This document shows, one piece after another, positions 19,808 through 27,333 of a DNA stretch of 64,000 nt. This stretch comes from Mangrovibacterium marinum (GTDB lineage Bacteria > Bacteroidota > Bacteroidia > Bacteroidales > Prolixibacteraceae), in the NCBI RefSeq assembly GCF_003046625.1, contig NZ_QAAD01000016.1:1-64000 (forward strand), given 5' to 3'. The number at the start of each line of letters is the position of its first letter. Within the stretch, counting starts at the first letter, position 1. The position numbers were made by a program, and so were the translations under genes. Under the pieces are notes generated by a model. That model worked only from the letters and a program-made list of their open reading frames with translations. It was not told the DNA's origin and did not search any database.

Positions 19808-20938
19808 TTATTTTTGTTCAATTTGAAATCCGATAGCCTCGAGTTTTTCCAGCGTTGGCGCAGGTATCTGTTCTGCATGAATGGTGAATACCGGAAACTC
19901 GCGACGCACCGGGTAGTCGCCTCTGAGTTTTTCAAAATCCTGAACCCGTGCCCGAAAAGCGGCATCATCACGACGGATGTCGTAGGTGGCCAGCACGGCC
20001 GTGGCTATAATTTGCTCTTCGGTACAGTTGAAACCGTTGAGCTTGATTTTTGTTTGCTCGGGAAGCTCAATATTCGGGCAACTCCAGTTGTCGGCTCCCA
20101 GCCCGAAGAAACGGCTTATGGCCTGAATGCTCATACTGGTTCCATTGGCTTTGCCATCTTTGGAATATCCGGCGATGTGAGGCGTGGCAATGTCGCAGGC
20201 TGCGAGTAGCTCCAAGTCGATATCCGGTTCGTTCTCCCAGCAATCCAACACCAGGCCATTGATTTTATTTTCCCGGAGCGCGACTTTGGCGGCCTGGCTA
20301 TCGAGCACTTCTCCGCGGCAGGAGTTAATCACAAAAGGCTTCTTCGGAAGATGATTGAAGAAGCTCTCGTCGGCCAGGTGGAAAGTTGCATCTTCACCTT
20401 CCATGTTTAATGGAACGTGTAGGCTGATGAAGTCTGCCTGCTCCTGAATTTGGTTCAGGCTGACAAATTTTTCCGGTCCCTCGGCACGTTCACGCGGCGG
20501 GTCGTTCAACAAAACCTTCATCCCGATGATTTCACAAAAGCGGGCCACTTTCGATCCCACTTGCCCAACACCAACAACACCGATGGTTTTGCCTTTCAGT
20601 TCGAAATTGTGTTTCTCTGCCAAAACGAAGAGGGTGGAGGCCACATATTGCTCCACCGATTTACTGTTGCAGCCCGGGGCATTGGTCCATTTAATTCCGG
20701 CCTCAGCGCAGTAAGTGGTGTCGATGTGGTCGAAACCAATGGTGGCCGTAGCAATAAATTTCACAGCTGATCCTGCAAGCAGATCTGCATTGCATTTGGT
20801 GCGGGTGCGGGTTACGATGGCATCCGCATCGCGAACAACCTCGGCCGTTGTTTTTGCTCCCGGCAAGTAAATCACCTCGCCAAAAGCTTCCAGTGCTCCC
20901 TTGATGTAAGGGATTTTATCGTCAACAATAAACTTCAT
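19808..20938 (-). CDS. pdxB: 4-phosphoerythronate dehydrogenase
   Basis: Second step of the DXP-dependent pyridoxal phosphate pathway, oxidising 4-phosphoerythronate to 3-hydroxy-4-phospho-2-oxobutanoate. 376 residues, matching E. coli PdxB (378). It is a D-2-hydroxyacid dehydrogenase: N-terminal KFIVDDKIPYIKGALEAFGEV, dinucleotide-binding GVVGVGQVGSKVA, and catalytic Arg, Glu and His in INSCRGEVLD, WENEPDID and TPHIAGYS. The PdxB-type C-terminal dimerisation segment after about residue 285 separates it from SerA-like enzymes. Upstream of gnd by 36 bp and probably co-transcribed. Confidence 0.92.
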   Translation of the reverse strand: MKFIVDDKIPYIKGALEAFGEVIYLPGAKTTAEVVRDADAIVTRTRTKCNADLLAGSAVKFIATATIGFDHIDTTYCAEAGIKWTNAPGCNSKSVEQYVASTLFVLAEKHNFELKGKTIGVVGVGQVGSKVARFCEIIGMKVLLNDPPRERAEGPEKFVSLNQIQEQADFISLHVPLNMEGEDATFHLADESFFNHLPKKPFVINSCRGEVLDSQAAKVALRENKINGLVLDCWENEPDIDLELLAACDIATPHIAGYSKDGKANGTSMSIQAISRFFGLGADNWSCPNIELPEQTKIKLNGFNCTEEQIIATAVLATYDIRRDDAAFRARVQDFEKLRGDYPVRREFPVFTIHAEQIPAPTLEKLEAIGFQIEQK

Positions 20939-21054
20939 ATTTTAAGTAAAATTCCAAATTACAGGTTTCAAATTCCAACAGGCGAATATAGCAAGAACCG
21001 CTCGTTCTCTTCTTCAACAGCAAGTTCCAATTGTATCCTATCCGTCTATGTGGT

Positions 21055-22092
21055 TTAACTGTTCTTGTAATAATTGCTCACAATTTCTTCCAGTACTCTA
21101 TTTGTTCGTGCGGCCGATTCGCCTGTACTTACGCAAAGCTCTTCACCGCGCAGCGATTGAATTACGTTTCTCACCAGGTTGTGTGAAATGTTCACCGGAT
21201 TGGTAAAGCCAAAGTGTTCAATGCCTTTGTGGGTTCTTAATTCAAGTTCGCCGTGTGCAAAACAAGGAAGACTTAGCCGGCCTTTTGTCCCGGAAATCTC
21301 TATTTTATCCTGTTCGGCCGATTGGTCAACCACGAAACACCAGTTTCCGGTACCGATCACACCGTTTTTGAATGTGAAGATAGCAGAAACTGTGTCTTCC
21401 GCCTCGTAATAGCCGGCTTTATTACATGCCATTCCGTTTACCTCGGTCACCGGTCCAAACAAGAAATCGAGGTAATCTAACTGGTGCGATGCCAGGTCGT
21501 AAAACAAACCTCCCCCGGCAATTTCAGGGTCAAGCCGCCAGTTGTCTTTGGATGTTGAATGTTCGTCGGCTGCTTTATGCAGCGTGATTGACACCGTTAG
21601 GATTTGTCCCAGGGTACCGTTTTCAATCAGCTCTTTTGCCTTTAAATAGGCAGGAAGCGTGCGCCGGTAATAGGCAACATTCAGCGGCATACCGGTTTCT
21701 TTGGAAACCTTAAGCATTTCGAGGCATTCGGCATAGGTTGCTGCCATTGGTTTTTCCACATACACCGGTTTTCCGGCTTGCATGGCTTTAATGGCATACA
21801 GGGCGTGCGTACCGGGAGGGGTGGCGATATAAATGGCGTTGATGTCCGGATCAGCGATCAACTGATCGGCATCGGCGTACCATTTGGGCACGCCATGTCG
21901 GTGTGCGTAGTCGGCTGCTTTTTCGGCATTGCGGCGCATCACAGCGATCAGTTCGGAGTGTTTGGTCTTCTGAAAAGCCGGGCCACTTTTCACTTCCGTC
22001 ACATCGCCACAGCCGATAATTCCCCAGCGGACAGCCCTCTCCGTCTCCCCCGAGGGGGGAGAGATTATTTCTGTCTTTATTGATTCTGCCAT
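21055..22092 (-). CDS. Gfo/Idh/MocA family oxidoreductase with repeat-derived N-terminus
   Basis: 345 residues. Rossmann motif GIIGCGDVTE (about 25-34), then the family signature YVEKPMA and a C-terminal alpha/beta dimerisation domain with DLASHQLDYLDFLFG. Members oxidise or reduce sugars and polyols with NAD(P); the substrate here is unknown. The residues before VRWGIIGCG (MAESIKTEIISPPSGETERA) are longer than usual and are encoded largely by a REP-like hairpin element at 22032-22064. No ATG, GTG or TTG lies between that element and the Rossmann motif, so the extension is probably translated. It is the last gene of the minus-strand sugar-acid cluster, 64 bp after the LarA-like gene. Confidence 0.85.
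   Translation of the reverse strand: MAESIKTEIISPPSGETERAVRWGIIGCGDVTEVKSGPAFQKTKHSELIAVMRRNAEKAADYAHRHGVPKWYADADQLIADPDINAIYIATPPGTHALYAIKAMQAGKPVYVEKPMAATYAECLEMLKVSKETGMPLNVAYYRRTLPAYLKAKELIENGTLGQILTVSITLHKAADEHSTSKDNWRLDPEIAGGGLFYDLASHQLDYLDFLFGPVTEVNGMACNKAGYYEAEDTVSAIFTFKNGVIGTGNWCFVVDQSAEQDKIEISGTKGRLSLPCFAHGELELRTHKGIEHFGFTNPVNISHNLVRNVIQSLRGEELCVSTGESAARTNRVLEEIVSNYYKNS
22032..22064 (-). repeat. REP-like hairpin element A, inside a coding region
   Basis: On the minus strand an 8-bp stem TCTCCCCC / GGGGGAGA with a CTC loop (22044-22062) is followed by CGGAGAGGGCTGT. The layout matches element B at 22128-22157 in the opposite orientation. It encodes part of the Gfo/Idh N-terminus. 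Confidence 0.65.
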
Positions 22093-22127
22093 TGAAAATT
22101 ATTGTTATCCGGGTTTCAATTTCTTAC

Positions 22128-22157
22128 GCCTCCCCACCGGGGAGGCTGGGAGGGGCT
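22128..22157 (+). repeat. REP-like hairpin element B
   Basis: GCCTCCCC pairs with GGGGAGGC around an ACC loop (22128-22146), followed by TGGGAGGGGCTTA. The tail reaches the stop codon of the LarA-like gene. With element A it forms a divergent pair 63 bp apart. Confidence 0.65.
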
Positions 22158-23446
22158 TAGTATTTAAATCTTTCTTTATAGGCCCATAAGCCGATTGCCG
22201 GATTGGAAATATAGAAAATTTCCTCGCCATCGGGCAGGATGTTGAAGCCATCTTTCAATTTCTCCGGATTATATTTTTCGGTCACTTCGTCATAATCAGC
22301 GTACTTGAAGCCCACGCTTTCAATTTCCTCTTTGGTCAGGTTGCCTGGTTTTTTCCCGGGGCAGTAAGTGATTGAGAAACGACCTTCCGAGGAGCCGTGA
22401 ATCAGGTGTGCAGCAGCCCCCAGGTTATCCTGAAGTTCCGGATTTTCTTCGACTGCTTTGAGTGTTTTGGGCGTTCCGAAATAACCATATTTCCGGATCA
22501 ATCCATCAATGATTTTGTCTTCTCCGAATTCTTTTAAGGCCGGAGCCAGCACAATCAGTTCGCCTTTGTCGGCGATAGCCATCCGGGTGCGGTAAACTGA
22601 TTTATTACCCAGCCAGGTTGATTTAAACTCCGTTGGGTCGAGCCAAACCACCACTTTTTTTAGCGGGCGGTCCAACATTTCGAAGTTTACTTGCAGCGAT
22701 AGCTTTGCCGCTTTATCGAATACCTCAAAATCGTCGCCGATGAACAAGCCGCGACATTTAACTTTGCCGTCGGTTTTGTCCAGTCCCACTACGGTTTGAA
22801 CGTATAAAATGGGCATGTCCTGTGTGAAATTGTCCGAGGCATAGTTGAATACCCGACGAACCGGTGTGTCGGCATGTCCCATCATGCGTTCCATACCGTA
22901 GGCTGCACCAATGAAGTGGCTTTTGTTAATGCCTTCGGAACCGCCGGTGCCGACAAAGATGTTTTTGTTGTAGTTAGCCATGCCGACAACTTCGTGGGGT
23001 ACAACCTGGCCGATTGAAAGGATCAGGTCGAAATTTCCTTCCAGCAACAATTTGTTGACCTGCGCCGGCCAGGGAAATTCTACCGCTCCTTCCGAAACTT
23101 CTTTCACAAATTCGGCCGGAACGGTTCCGACGGTCACCACATCGTTGCGCCAGTCGTGCGGACGAATTAATGACTCCGGAAGCTTGCCAAACATGTGATG
23201 GATTTGTTCCCGGGTCATGGGCGAGTGTGTTCCCAATGCGGGTAACACATCGGTGAGCTTTTCGCCGTAATATTCCCAGCTAAGTTCCGTTAAATCGCCT
23301 GCACGACTTGGCAAGCGGGTATAGTCAGGTGGCACTGCCAATACTTTATCGACGTCCTTTAACTGATCCAATGCGGCAAACAAACCTTTTTTCAGGTCGT
23401 CTTTGCTTAATTCGTGGCTTGTTGAGCCAATTTCATAATAAATCAT
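22157..23446 (-). CDS. LarA superfamily nickel-pincer hydroxyacid racemase/epimerase
   Basis: 429 residues, full length for the LarA (lactate racemase, formerly DUF2088) superfamily, whose members interconvert 2-hydroxyacid epimers with a nickel-pincer nucleotide cofactor. The pincer residues of lactate racemase (His174, Lys184 and His200 in the L. plantarum enzyme) have counterparts at H151, K161 and H177 with the same 10 and 16 residue spacings (PHEVVG, NYNKNIF, INKSHF). H97 in RPHDW is a good candidate for the other catalytic His. The substrate loop reads GTHSPMT (73-77 region), where lactate racemases commonly carry Arg after the His, so lactate is unlikely. The uronate context and the neighbouring sugar kinase suggest a sugar-acid substrate; D-gluconate 2-epimerase activity is known in this superfamily. 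The cofactor genes larB, larC and larE are not in the window. Confidence 0.87.
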   Translation of the reverse strand: MIYYEIGSTSHELSKDDLKKGLFAALDQLKDVDKVLAVPPDYTRLPSRAGDLTELSWEYYGEKLTDVLPALGTHSPMTREQIHHMFGKLPESLIRPHDWRNDVVTVGTVPAEFVKEVSEGAVEFPWPAQVNKLLLEGNFDLILSIGQVVPHEVVGMANYNKNIFVGTGGSEGINKSHFIGAAYGMERMMGHADTPVRRVFNYASDNFTQDMPILYVQTVVGLDKTDGKVKCRGLFIGDDFEVFDKAAKLSLQVNFEMLDRPLKKVVVWLDPTEFKSTWLGNKSVYRTRMAIADKGELIVLAPALKEFGEDKIIDGLIRKYGYFGTPKTLKAVEENPELQDNLGAAAHLIHGSSEGRFSITYCPGKKPGNLTKEEIESVGFKYADYDEVTEKYNPEKLKDGFNILPDGEEIFYISNPAIGLWAYKERFKY

Positions 23447-23494
23447 AGTATTTACGATTTAACTAATTACCATTTACTAAATGAACAGAACCGG

Positions 23495-23857
23495 TCATTG
23501 GGAGTTCATTTTTCGCTTCATTGTTGTAATTGAACTGGCAATGATTTTGAATAATTCCAAATTCTCGGCCATTAGTTTTTCCAACAACGATTTTTCAACT
23601 AAACCAGATTCAATAATCAGTTTGAACCAATAAAGAGTTTCATCAAGTTCCTCTTCGACCATTTTCAGTTTGTTCAAAAAGTCTTTATCTGATTTTGCCA
23701 GACATGCAGCCCGATAGTTGGCACCGGGAGATGTTCCTGAGCGGATAATTTGATTTCCGAGAGTTCGGCCCGTCATTGTTTGCGGTAAACTCTCGGAAAG
23801 CTTTATGATGCGCAAGGCAAATAATTTCAATCTTTTTTTCAGACTTTCTTCATCCAT
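23495..23857 (-). CDS. Four helix bundle protein (S23-like)
   Basis: 120 residues, all helical. Matches the four-helix-bundle family related to the protein found in 23S rRNA intervening sequences: LKLFALRIIKLSESLPQT near the start, the core GNQIIRSGTSPGANYRAA, then KSDKDFLNKLKMVEEELDET. Function is unknown; homologues form pentamers and occur scattered in Bacteroidota genomes as single genes. Here it interrupts the LarA-like and PfkB genes and is bordered on both sides by short AT-rich repeats (23450-23477 and 23864-23899). This looks like a small inserted cassette and not a functional member of the sugar-acid operon. Confidence 0.88.
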   Translation of the reverse strand: MDEESLKKRLKLFALRIIKLSESLPQTMTGRTLGNQIIRSGTSPGANYRAACLAKSDKDFLNKLKMVEEELDETLYWFKLIIESGLVEKSLLEKLMAENLELFKIIASSITTMKRKMNSQ

Positions 23858-23900
23858 TGTGAAAATGGTAAATCGTCAATATGTAAATGGTCAATTACGT

Positions 23901-24980
23901 TTATCTTTTTACGCGGGCGTTGCCTTCCCAGATACTCCAAACCATATCTTCATCGGCCGGTTGAGCGTAGTCGGTCAGGAAGGTTGTTGCCAGTGCACCG
24001 GTTGCCCAGCCAAACTGCGGCCATTTTTCGCTGTCCCATCCTTTGAGGATCCCGTATAACATGCCGCCCACAAAGCCGTCGCCTCCGCCAATGCGGTCGA
24101 GCACGTTAATCTTCCGAGGCTCAACAACCTGCCAGTCGTCGCCGGCACGAAGTACGGCTCCCCAGAGGTGCTCGTTGGTGCTGATCACCTGGCGCAGCGT
24201 TGTTGCAAATACCTGAGCCTTGGGGAAGGCGAGCTTTACATTGTTGATTAAGCCTTTAAATTCCTGAATTTCGTCGTTGATGGCTTTTCCGCCGGCATCG
24301 GGCCCTTTAATGCCGAAACAAAGCTGAAAGTCTTCTTCGTTTCCGATCAGAATGTCGGAGGCTTCAGCAATTTCGGTAAAGTTTTTCCGTAATTCTTCCT
24401 CACGGCCTTTCCAAAACGAAGCCCGGTAGTTGAGGTCGAATGAAATGAGTGTGCCATATTTTTTTGCCGTGCGTGCGATTTGCAGACAGAACTCGCTGGT
24501 GTCGGGCGACAAGGCCGCAATCAATCCCGAGAGGTGAACAATTTGAACACCTTCCTGTCCGAAAATACGTTCCAGATCGAAATCCTTCACATTTAACGTA
24601 CGACCTACTTCGCCGGCACGGTCGTTTTGCACACGAGGTCCTCGTGAGCCGAACCCACTGTCGGCAATGTTGAATTGGTGGCGATATCCCCAGGGATCGC
24701 CTTGCGCAACTTCGGGGCCTTCATAGTCCATCTGGCGGGCTTTCAGGTTGCTTTTAATGAATGCGGCAATCGGACTTCCTTTCACGAAAGTTGTCAGAAC
24801 TTTTACCGGTAGTCCCAGGTACGATGAGATGCTGGCCACATTGGTTTCGGCACTGGTTGCCTGCATTTCGAATAAATTACTGCTGTAAACCGGCTGTCCG
24901 TTTACCGGCGTAATACGCACACCCATACTGGTTGGTACCAACAGCGAGTATTTAAAATTTTCTTTCAGTTGAAGTTTCAT
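23901..24980 (-). CDS. PfkB family sugar or sugar-acid kinase
   Basis: 359 residues, ribokinase/PfkB fold. Sugar-binding N-terminal region with SAETNVASISSYLG, then ISFDLNYRASFWKGREEE and the anion-hole/catalytic DRIGGGDGFVGGMLYG (catalytic Asp in GGGD). It resembles 2-dehydro-3-deoxygluconokinases but differs clearly from the second PfkB kinase at 30113-31150, with a longer middle segment (about 90-125). Since that one is the better KDG kinase candidate, this enzyme probably phosphorylates another sugar acid or ketose in the cluster. It lies in the minus-strand unit between the SDR and the LarA-like gene. Confidence 0.85.
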   Translation of the reverse strand: MKLQLKENFKYSLLVPTSMGVRITPVNGQPVYSSNLFEMQATSAETNVASISSYLGLPVKVLTTFVKGSPIAAFIKSNLKARQMDYEGPEVAQGDPWGYRHQFNIADSGFGSRGPRVQNDRAGEVGRTLNVKDFDLERIFGQEGVQIVHLSGLIAALSPDTSEFCLQIARTAKKYGTLISFDLNYRASFWKGREEELRKNFTEIAEASDILIGNEEDFQLCFGIKGPDAGGKAINDEIQEFKGLINNVKLAFPKAQVFATTLRQVISTNEHLWGAVLRAGDDWQVVEPRKINVLDRIGGGDGFVGGMLYGILKGWDSEKWPQFGWATGALATTFLTDYAQPADEDMVWSIWEGNARVKR

Positions 24981-25181
24981 AACGCGATATTTACGATTTA
25001 TTTATTGACGATTTACGATTTTTAGTTATCGTGGTTAACATGTTTACTCGTTGGCAGAGCAATCGTATATATTTCTTTGTAAAATTTTGCGCAAAATCCT
25101 GTAATCCTCTTTGTTAACTTAATAGTTAGAGCTGGCGGATTCTGCAAATAGTACATAGTAAATAGCTAAATGGTAAAATTT

Positions 25182-26033
25182 CTACACCCCGCTATAAGCA
25201 TTGAACCCACCATCAACCGGGATTACGATGCCCGTGATGAATTTGGCCAGATCGGATAAAAGAAATAAGGTTGCCCCGTGCATATCGTCTGGTTCGCCAA
25301 ATTTGCCCATCGGCGTGCCGGTCACAATTTTTTGGCCTCGGGGCGAATAATTTCCGGTTTTCTCATCTAGAACCAAAAAGCGGTTTTGGTCGGTGATGAA
25401 AAAGCCCGGGGCTATGGCGTTGACACGAATGCCGGTTTTTGCAAAGTGAACAGCCAGCCACTCGGTGAAGTTGTTGACTGCCGCTTTGGCAGCCGAGTAA
25501 GCCGGTATTTTGGTCAACGGTTTATAGGAGTTCATTGAGGTGATGTTCAGAATGGCGCCTTTGCGGTTTTTGATCATATCTTTTGCAAAGACCATGGTTG
25601 GCAGCAGCGTTCCCTTAAAGTTGAGGTCGAAAACATGATCGAATCCGTCCATTTTCAAGCCGAAAAACGAGTCTTCCAGCTTGTCGATATTGCTTTCGGT
25701 CAGCTCTTCAACTTTGGTTGTTGCCGAAGGACTGTTGCCGCCGGCTCCGTTAATCAGAATAGCTACATCGCCCAGCTGTTCGTTAATAACAGCTTTTGCT
25801 TTTTCCAACGAGTCTTTGTCCAGAACGTCGGCCTGAACACCGATTACTGTGGTTTTGTAGGTCGAACTGATTTCTGCCGCGGCTTTTTCTCCTGCTTCTT
25901 TGTTGCGGCCCAGAATCGCAATTCGGGCTTTTACTGAAGCCAGTGCTTTCACCATCTCGATGCCCAGTACGCCGTAGCCACCGGTTACAACACAAACCTT
26001 TCCTGCGAGATCATTAAAACTAATTGGTTCCAT
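25182..26033 (-). CDS. SDR family oxidoreductase, probable fructuronate reductase (UxuB-like)
   Basis: 283 residues. Classical short-chain dehydrogenase: cofactor motif TGGYGVLG (about 17-24), INGAGG at about 94-99, catalytic Ser-Tyr-Lys in NITSMNSYKPLTKIPAYSAAKAA, and IAPGFFITDQNR. The insertion around residues 115-132 and the ending FITGIVIPVDGGFNAYSGV are typical of the SDR-type D-mannonate oxidoreductases found in uronate loci. These reduce D-fructuronate to D-mannonate and are unrelated to the E. coli UxuB. The lacI gene ends 13 bp before its start on the same strand, and uxaE and uxaC lie across the divergent promoter, which supports this role. KduD-like or gluconate 5-dehydrogenase activity is the alternative. 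Confidence 0.8.
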   Translation of the reverse strand: MEPISFNDLAGKVCVVTGGYGVLGIEMVKALASVKARIAILGRNKEAGEKAAAEISSTYKTTVIGVQADVLDKDSLEKAKAVINEQLGDVAILINGAGGNSPSATTKVEELTESNIDKLEDSFFGLKMDGFDHVFDLNFKGTLLPTMVFAKDMIKNRKGAILNITSMNSYKPLTKIPAYSAAKAAVNNFTEWLAVHFAKTGIRVNAIAPGFFITDQNRFLVLDEKTGNYSPRGQKIVTGTPMGKFGEPDDMHGATLFLLSDLAKFITGIVIPVDGGFNAYSGV

Positions 26034-26046
26034 AATTACTTTGATT

Positions 26047-27111
26047 TTATTCTTTATAAAAGTCCAGATTCTCTTTGGTTACGATATCGATAGAGGTGTA
26101 GTTGTCTCTTTTGACTTGCTTTTTCAATAAAATGTGATCGAATAAGGTCTGAATGGCACGGTGCCCTTGCTCTTCGGGGCGTTGACAGATCAGAAAGTCA
26201 ACAAGGCCGGTTTTCAGGTATTCCACATTTTGTTGAATCAGGTCGTGTCCGATTAAGCGGATATGGTGCATATTTTTCGATTCAAGGTACTGGGCAATTC
26301 GGAAAACCTGCGAGTTGGTGACGAAAATGCCGTTCACCCCACCGAGCTTTTCAATCTCACGATCGATAACGGTGAAAAAATCCGGATTGTTTGGGTTCTC
26401 GATTTTAAGGGTGTGTGTGCGTTTTTGCCCTTGCTCGTTGCTTTGTTCAAAATAGTTGAGAAAACCTTTTTCCCGCTGATTGGGATGGTTCTGGTTATCC
26501 AGTTCTTTTCCAAAGTGAATGATTAAAATTTTTGAATCATGGGGGAGTGAAATATCAAATAACCGGGCAGCCAAAGTGCCGCATTGAAACGAGTTTTGGC
26601 CGATGAAACTGAGCTTGTTGCAATCTCCCATGTTGGAGTCAATAAACACATAAGGAATCCGATGTCGATTTAATTGTGCAATAAAGTCGATTGATTCGCG
26701 CGAGAAAAACGGCGCGAAGACAACGCCCTCTGGATTTTGTTTTAAAATTTCTTCCGCTTTTTTGCGAAACGAGGTCGGGTTGGCCTGCGAAAAATAGTGG
26801 GTTTCCACCACAACACCATATTGCTGAAGCTCTGTTGCTGCTTCGCTGATTCCTTTTAGGGGTTTGCTCCAGTAAGCTTCGGGATGGGGCACCTCGGGAA
26901 TTAATACGGCAAAGGTGTGTGTCTTTTTCGAAGCCAGGGTGCTGGCCAAAATGTTGGGGCGGTAGTCCAACTCCTCGAGTATTTTTAATATTTTCGCACG
27001 GGTTTCCGGATTGACCTCTCCCCGGTTGTGAATTACGCGGTCAACGGTGCCAATCGATACATTCGCTTTTTCTGCAATGTCTTTAATTCGTATTCTCTTT
27101 TTTGGTTTGAT
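26047..27111 (-). CDS. LacI family transcriptional regulator of the hexuronate locus, no canonical start codon
   Basis: 354 residues if read from an ATC codon at 27109-27111. The residues from there (IKPKKRIRIKDIAEKANVS...TVDRVIHNRGEVNPET) are an intact LacI helix-turn-helix, followed by the hinge LDYRPNILASTLA and a periplasmic-binding-protein-like sensor domain (about 60-354). No ATG, GTG or TTG occurs in frame before the HTH; the first is a TTG just before DYRPN, which would delete the DNA-binding domain. An in-frame TAA lies at 27115-27117, two codons upstream of the ATC, and an upstream in-frame ATG at 27138 reaches that stop after seven codons. Either ATC is used as the start or a point change has disabled the gene. 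Two operators flank the divergent promoter to uxaE. Confidence 0.8.
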   Translation of the reverse strand: MKPKKRIRIKDIAEKANVSIGTVDRVIHNRGEVNPETRAKILKILEELDYRPNILASTLASKKTHTFAVLIPEVPHPEAYWSKPLKGISEAATELQQYGVVVETHYFSQANPTSFRKKAEEILKQNPEGVVFAPFFSRESIDFIAQLNRHRIPYVFIDSNMGDCNKLSFIGQNSFQCGTLAARLFDISLPHDSKILIIHFGKELDNQNHPNQREKGFLNYFEQSNEQGQKRTHTLKIENPNNPDFFTVIDREIEKLGGVNGIFVTNSQVFRIAQYLESKNMHHIRLIGHDLIQQNVEYLKTGLVDFLICQRPEEQGHRAIQTLFDHILLKKQVKRDNYTSIDIVTKENLDFYKE

Positions 27112-27148
27112 GGCTTAAATCTTTGAAGGGTTAAACATTCAATTCAAA

Positions 27149-27156
27149 CAAATTTA
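27149..27156 (-). promoter_or_regulatory. -7 promoter element of the lacI gene
   Basis: Minus-strand TAAATTTG, a perfect TAnnTTTG element. The -33 position about 20 bp upstream falls in operator O1, which fits autorepression. Transcription would begin near 27142, about 30 nt before the ATC codon. Confidence 0.5.
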
Positions 27157-27174
27157 CACAAAATTTCGGCTTGT

Positions 27175-27188
27175 CGTGTTCGCACACG
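27175..27188. promoter_or_regulatory. LacI operator O1
   Basis: CGTGTTCGCACACG, a near-perfect palindrome with the central CG typical of LacI family operators. Its exact reverse complement recurs at 27265-27278, 90 bp away. Confidence 0.85.
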
Positions 27189-27264
27189 GTAAATATATTT
27201 TAAAACATCTTTTGGTCGAATTTTGTGACGATTAATTGTTTTCCTTGTTTTTATGGTCTATTTT

Positions 27265-27278
27265 CGTGTGCGAACACG
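27265..27278. promoter_or_regulatory. LacI operator O2
   Basis: CGTGTGCGAACACG, the exact reverse complement of O1. It overlaps a TATTTTCG sequence (27259-27266) that could be the -7 element for uxaE. The paired sites would allow repression of both divergent units and possibly looping. Confidence 0.85.
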
Positions 27279-27333
27279 GCATCGCATTGCGTGTCGTTAG
27301 TAGAAGATAATCAAACCATAAATTAAATCAGTT

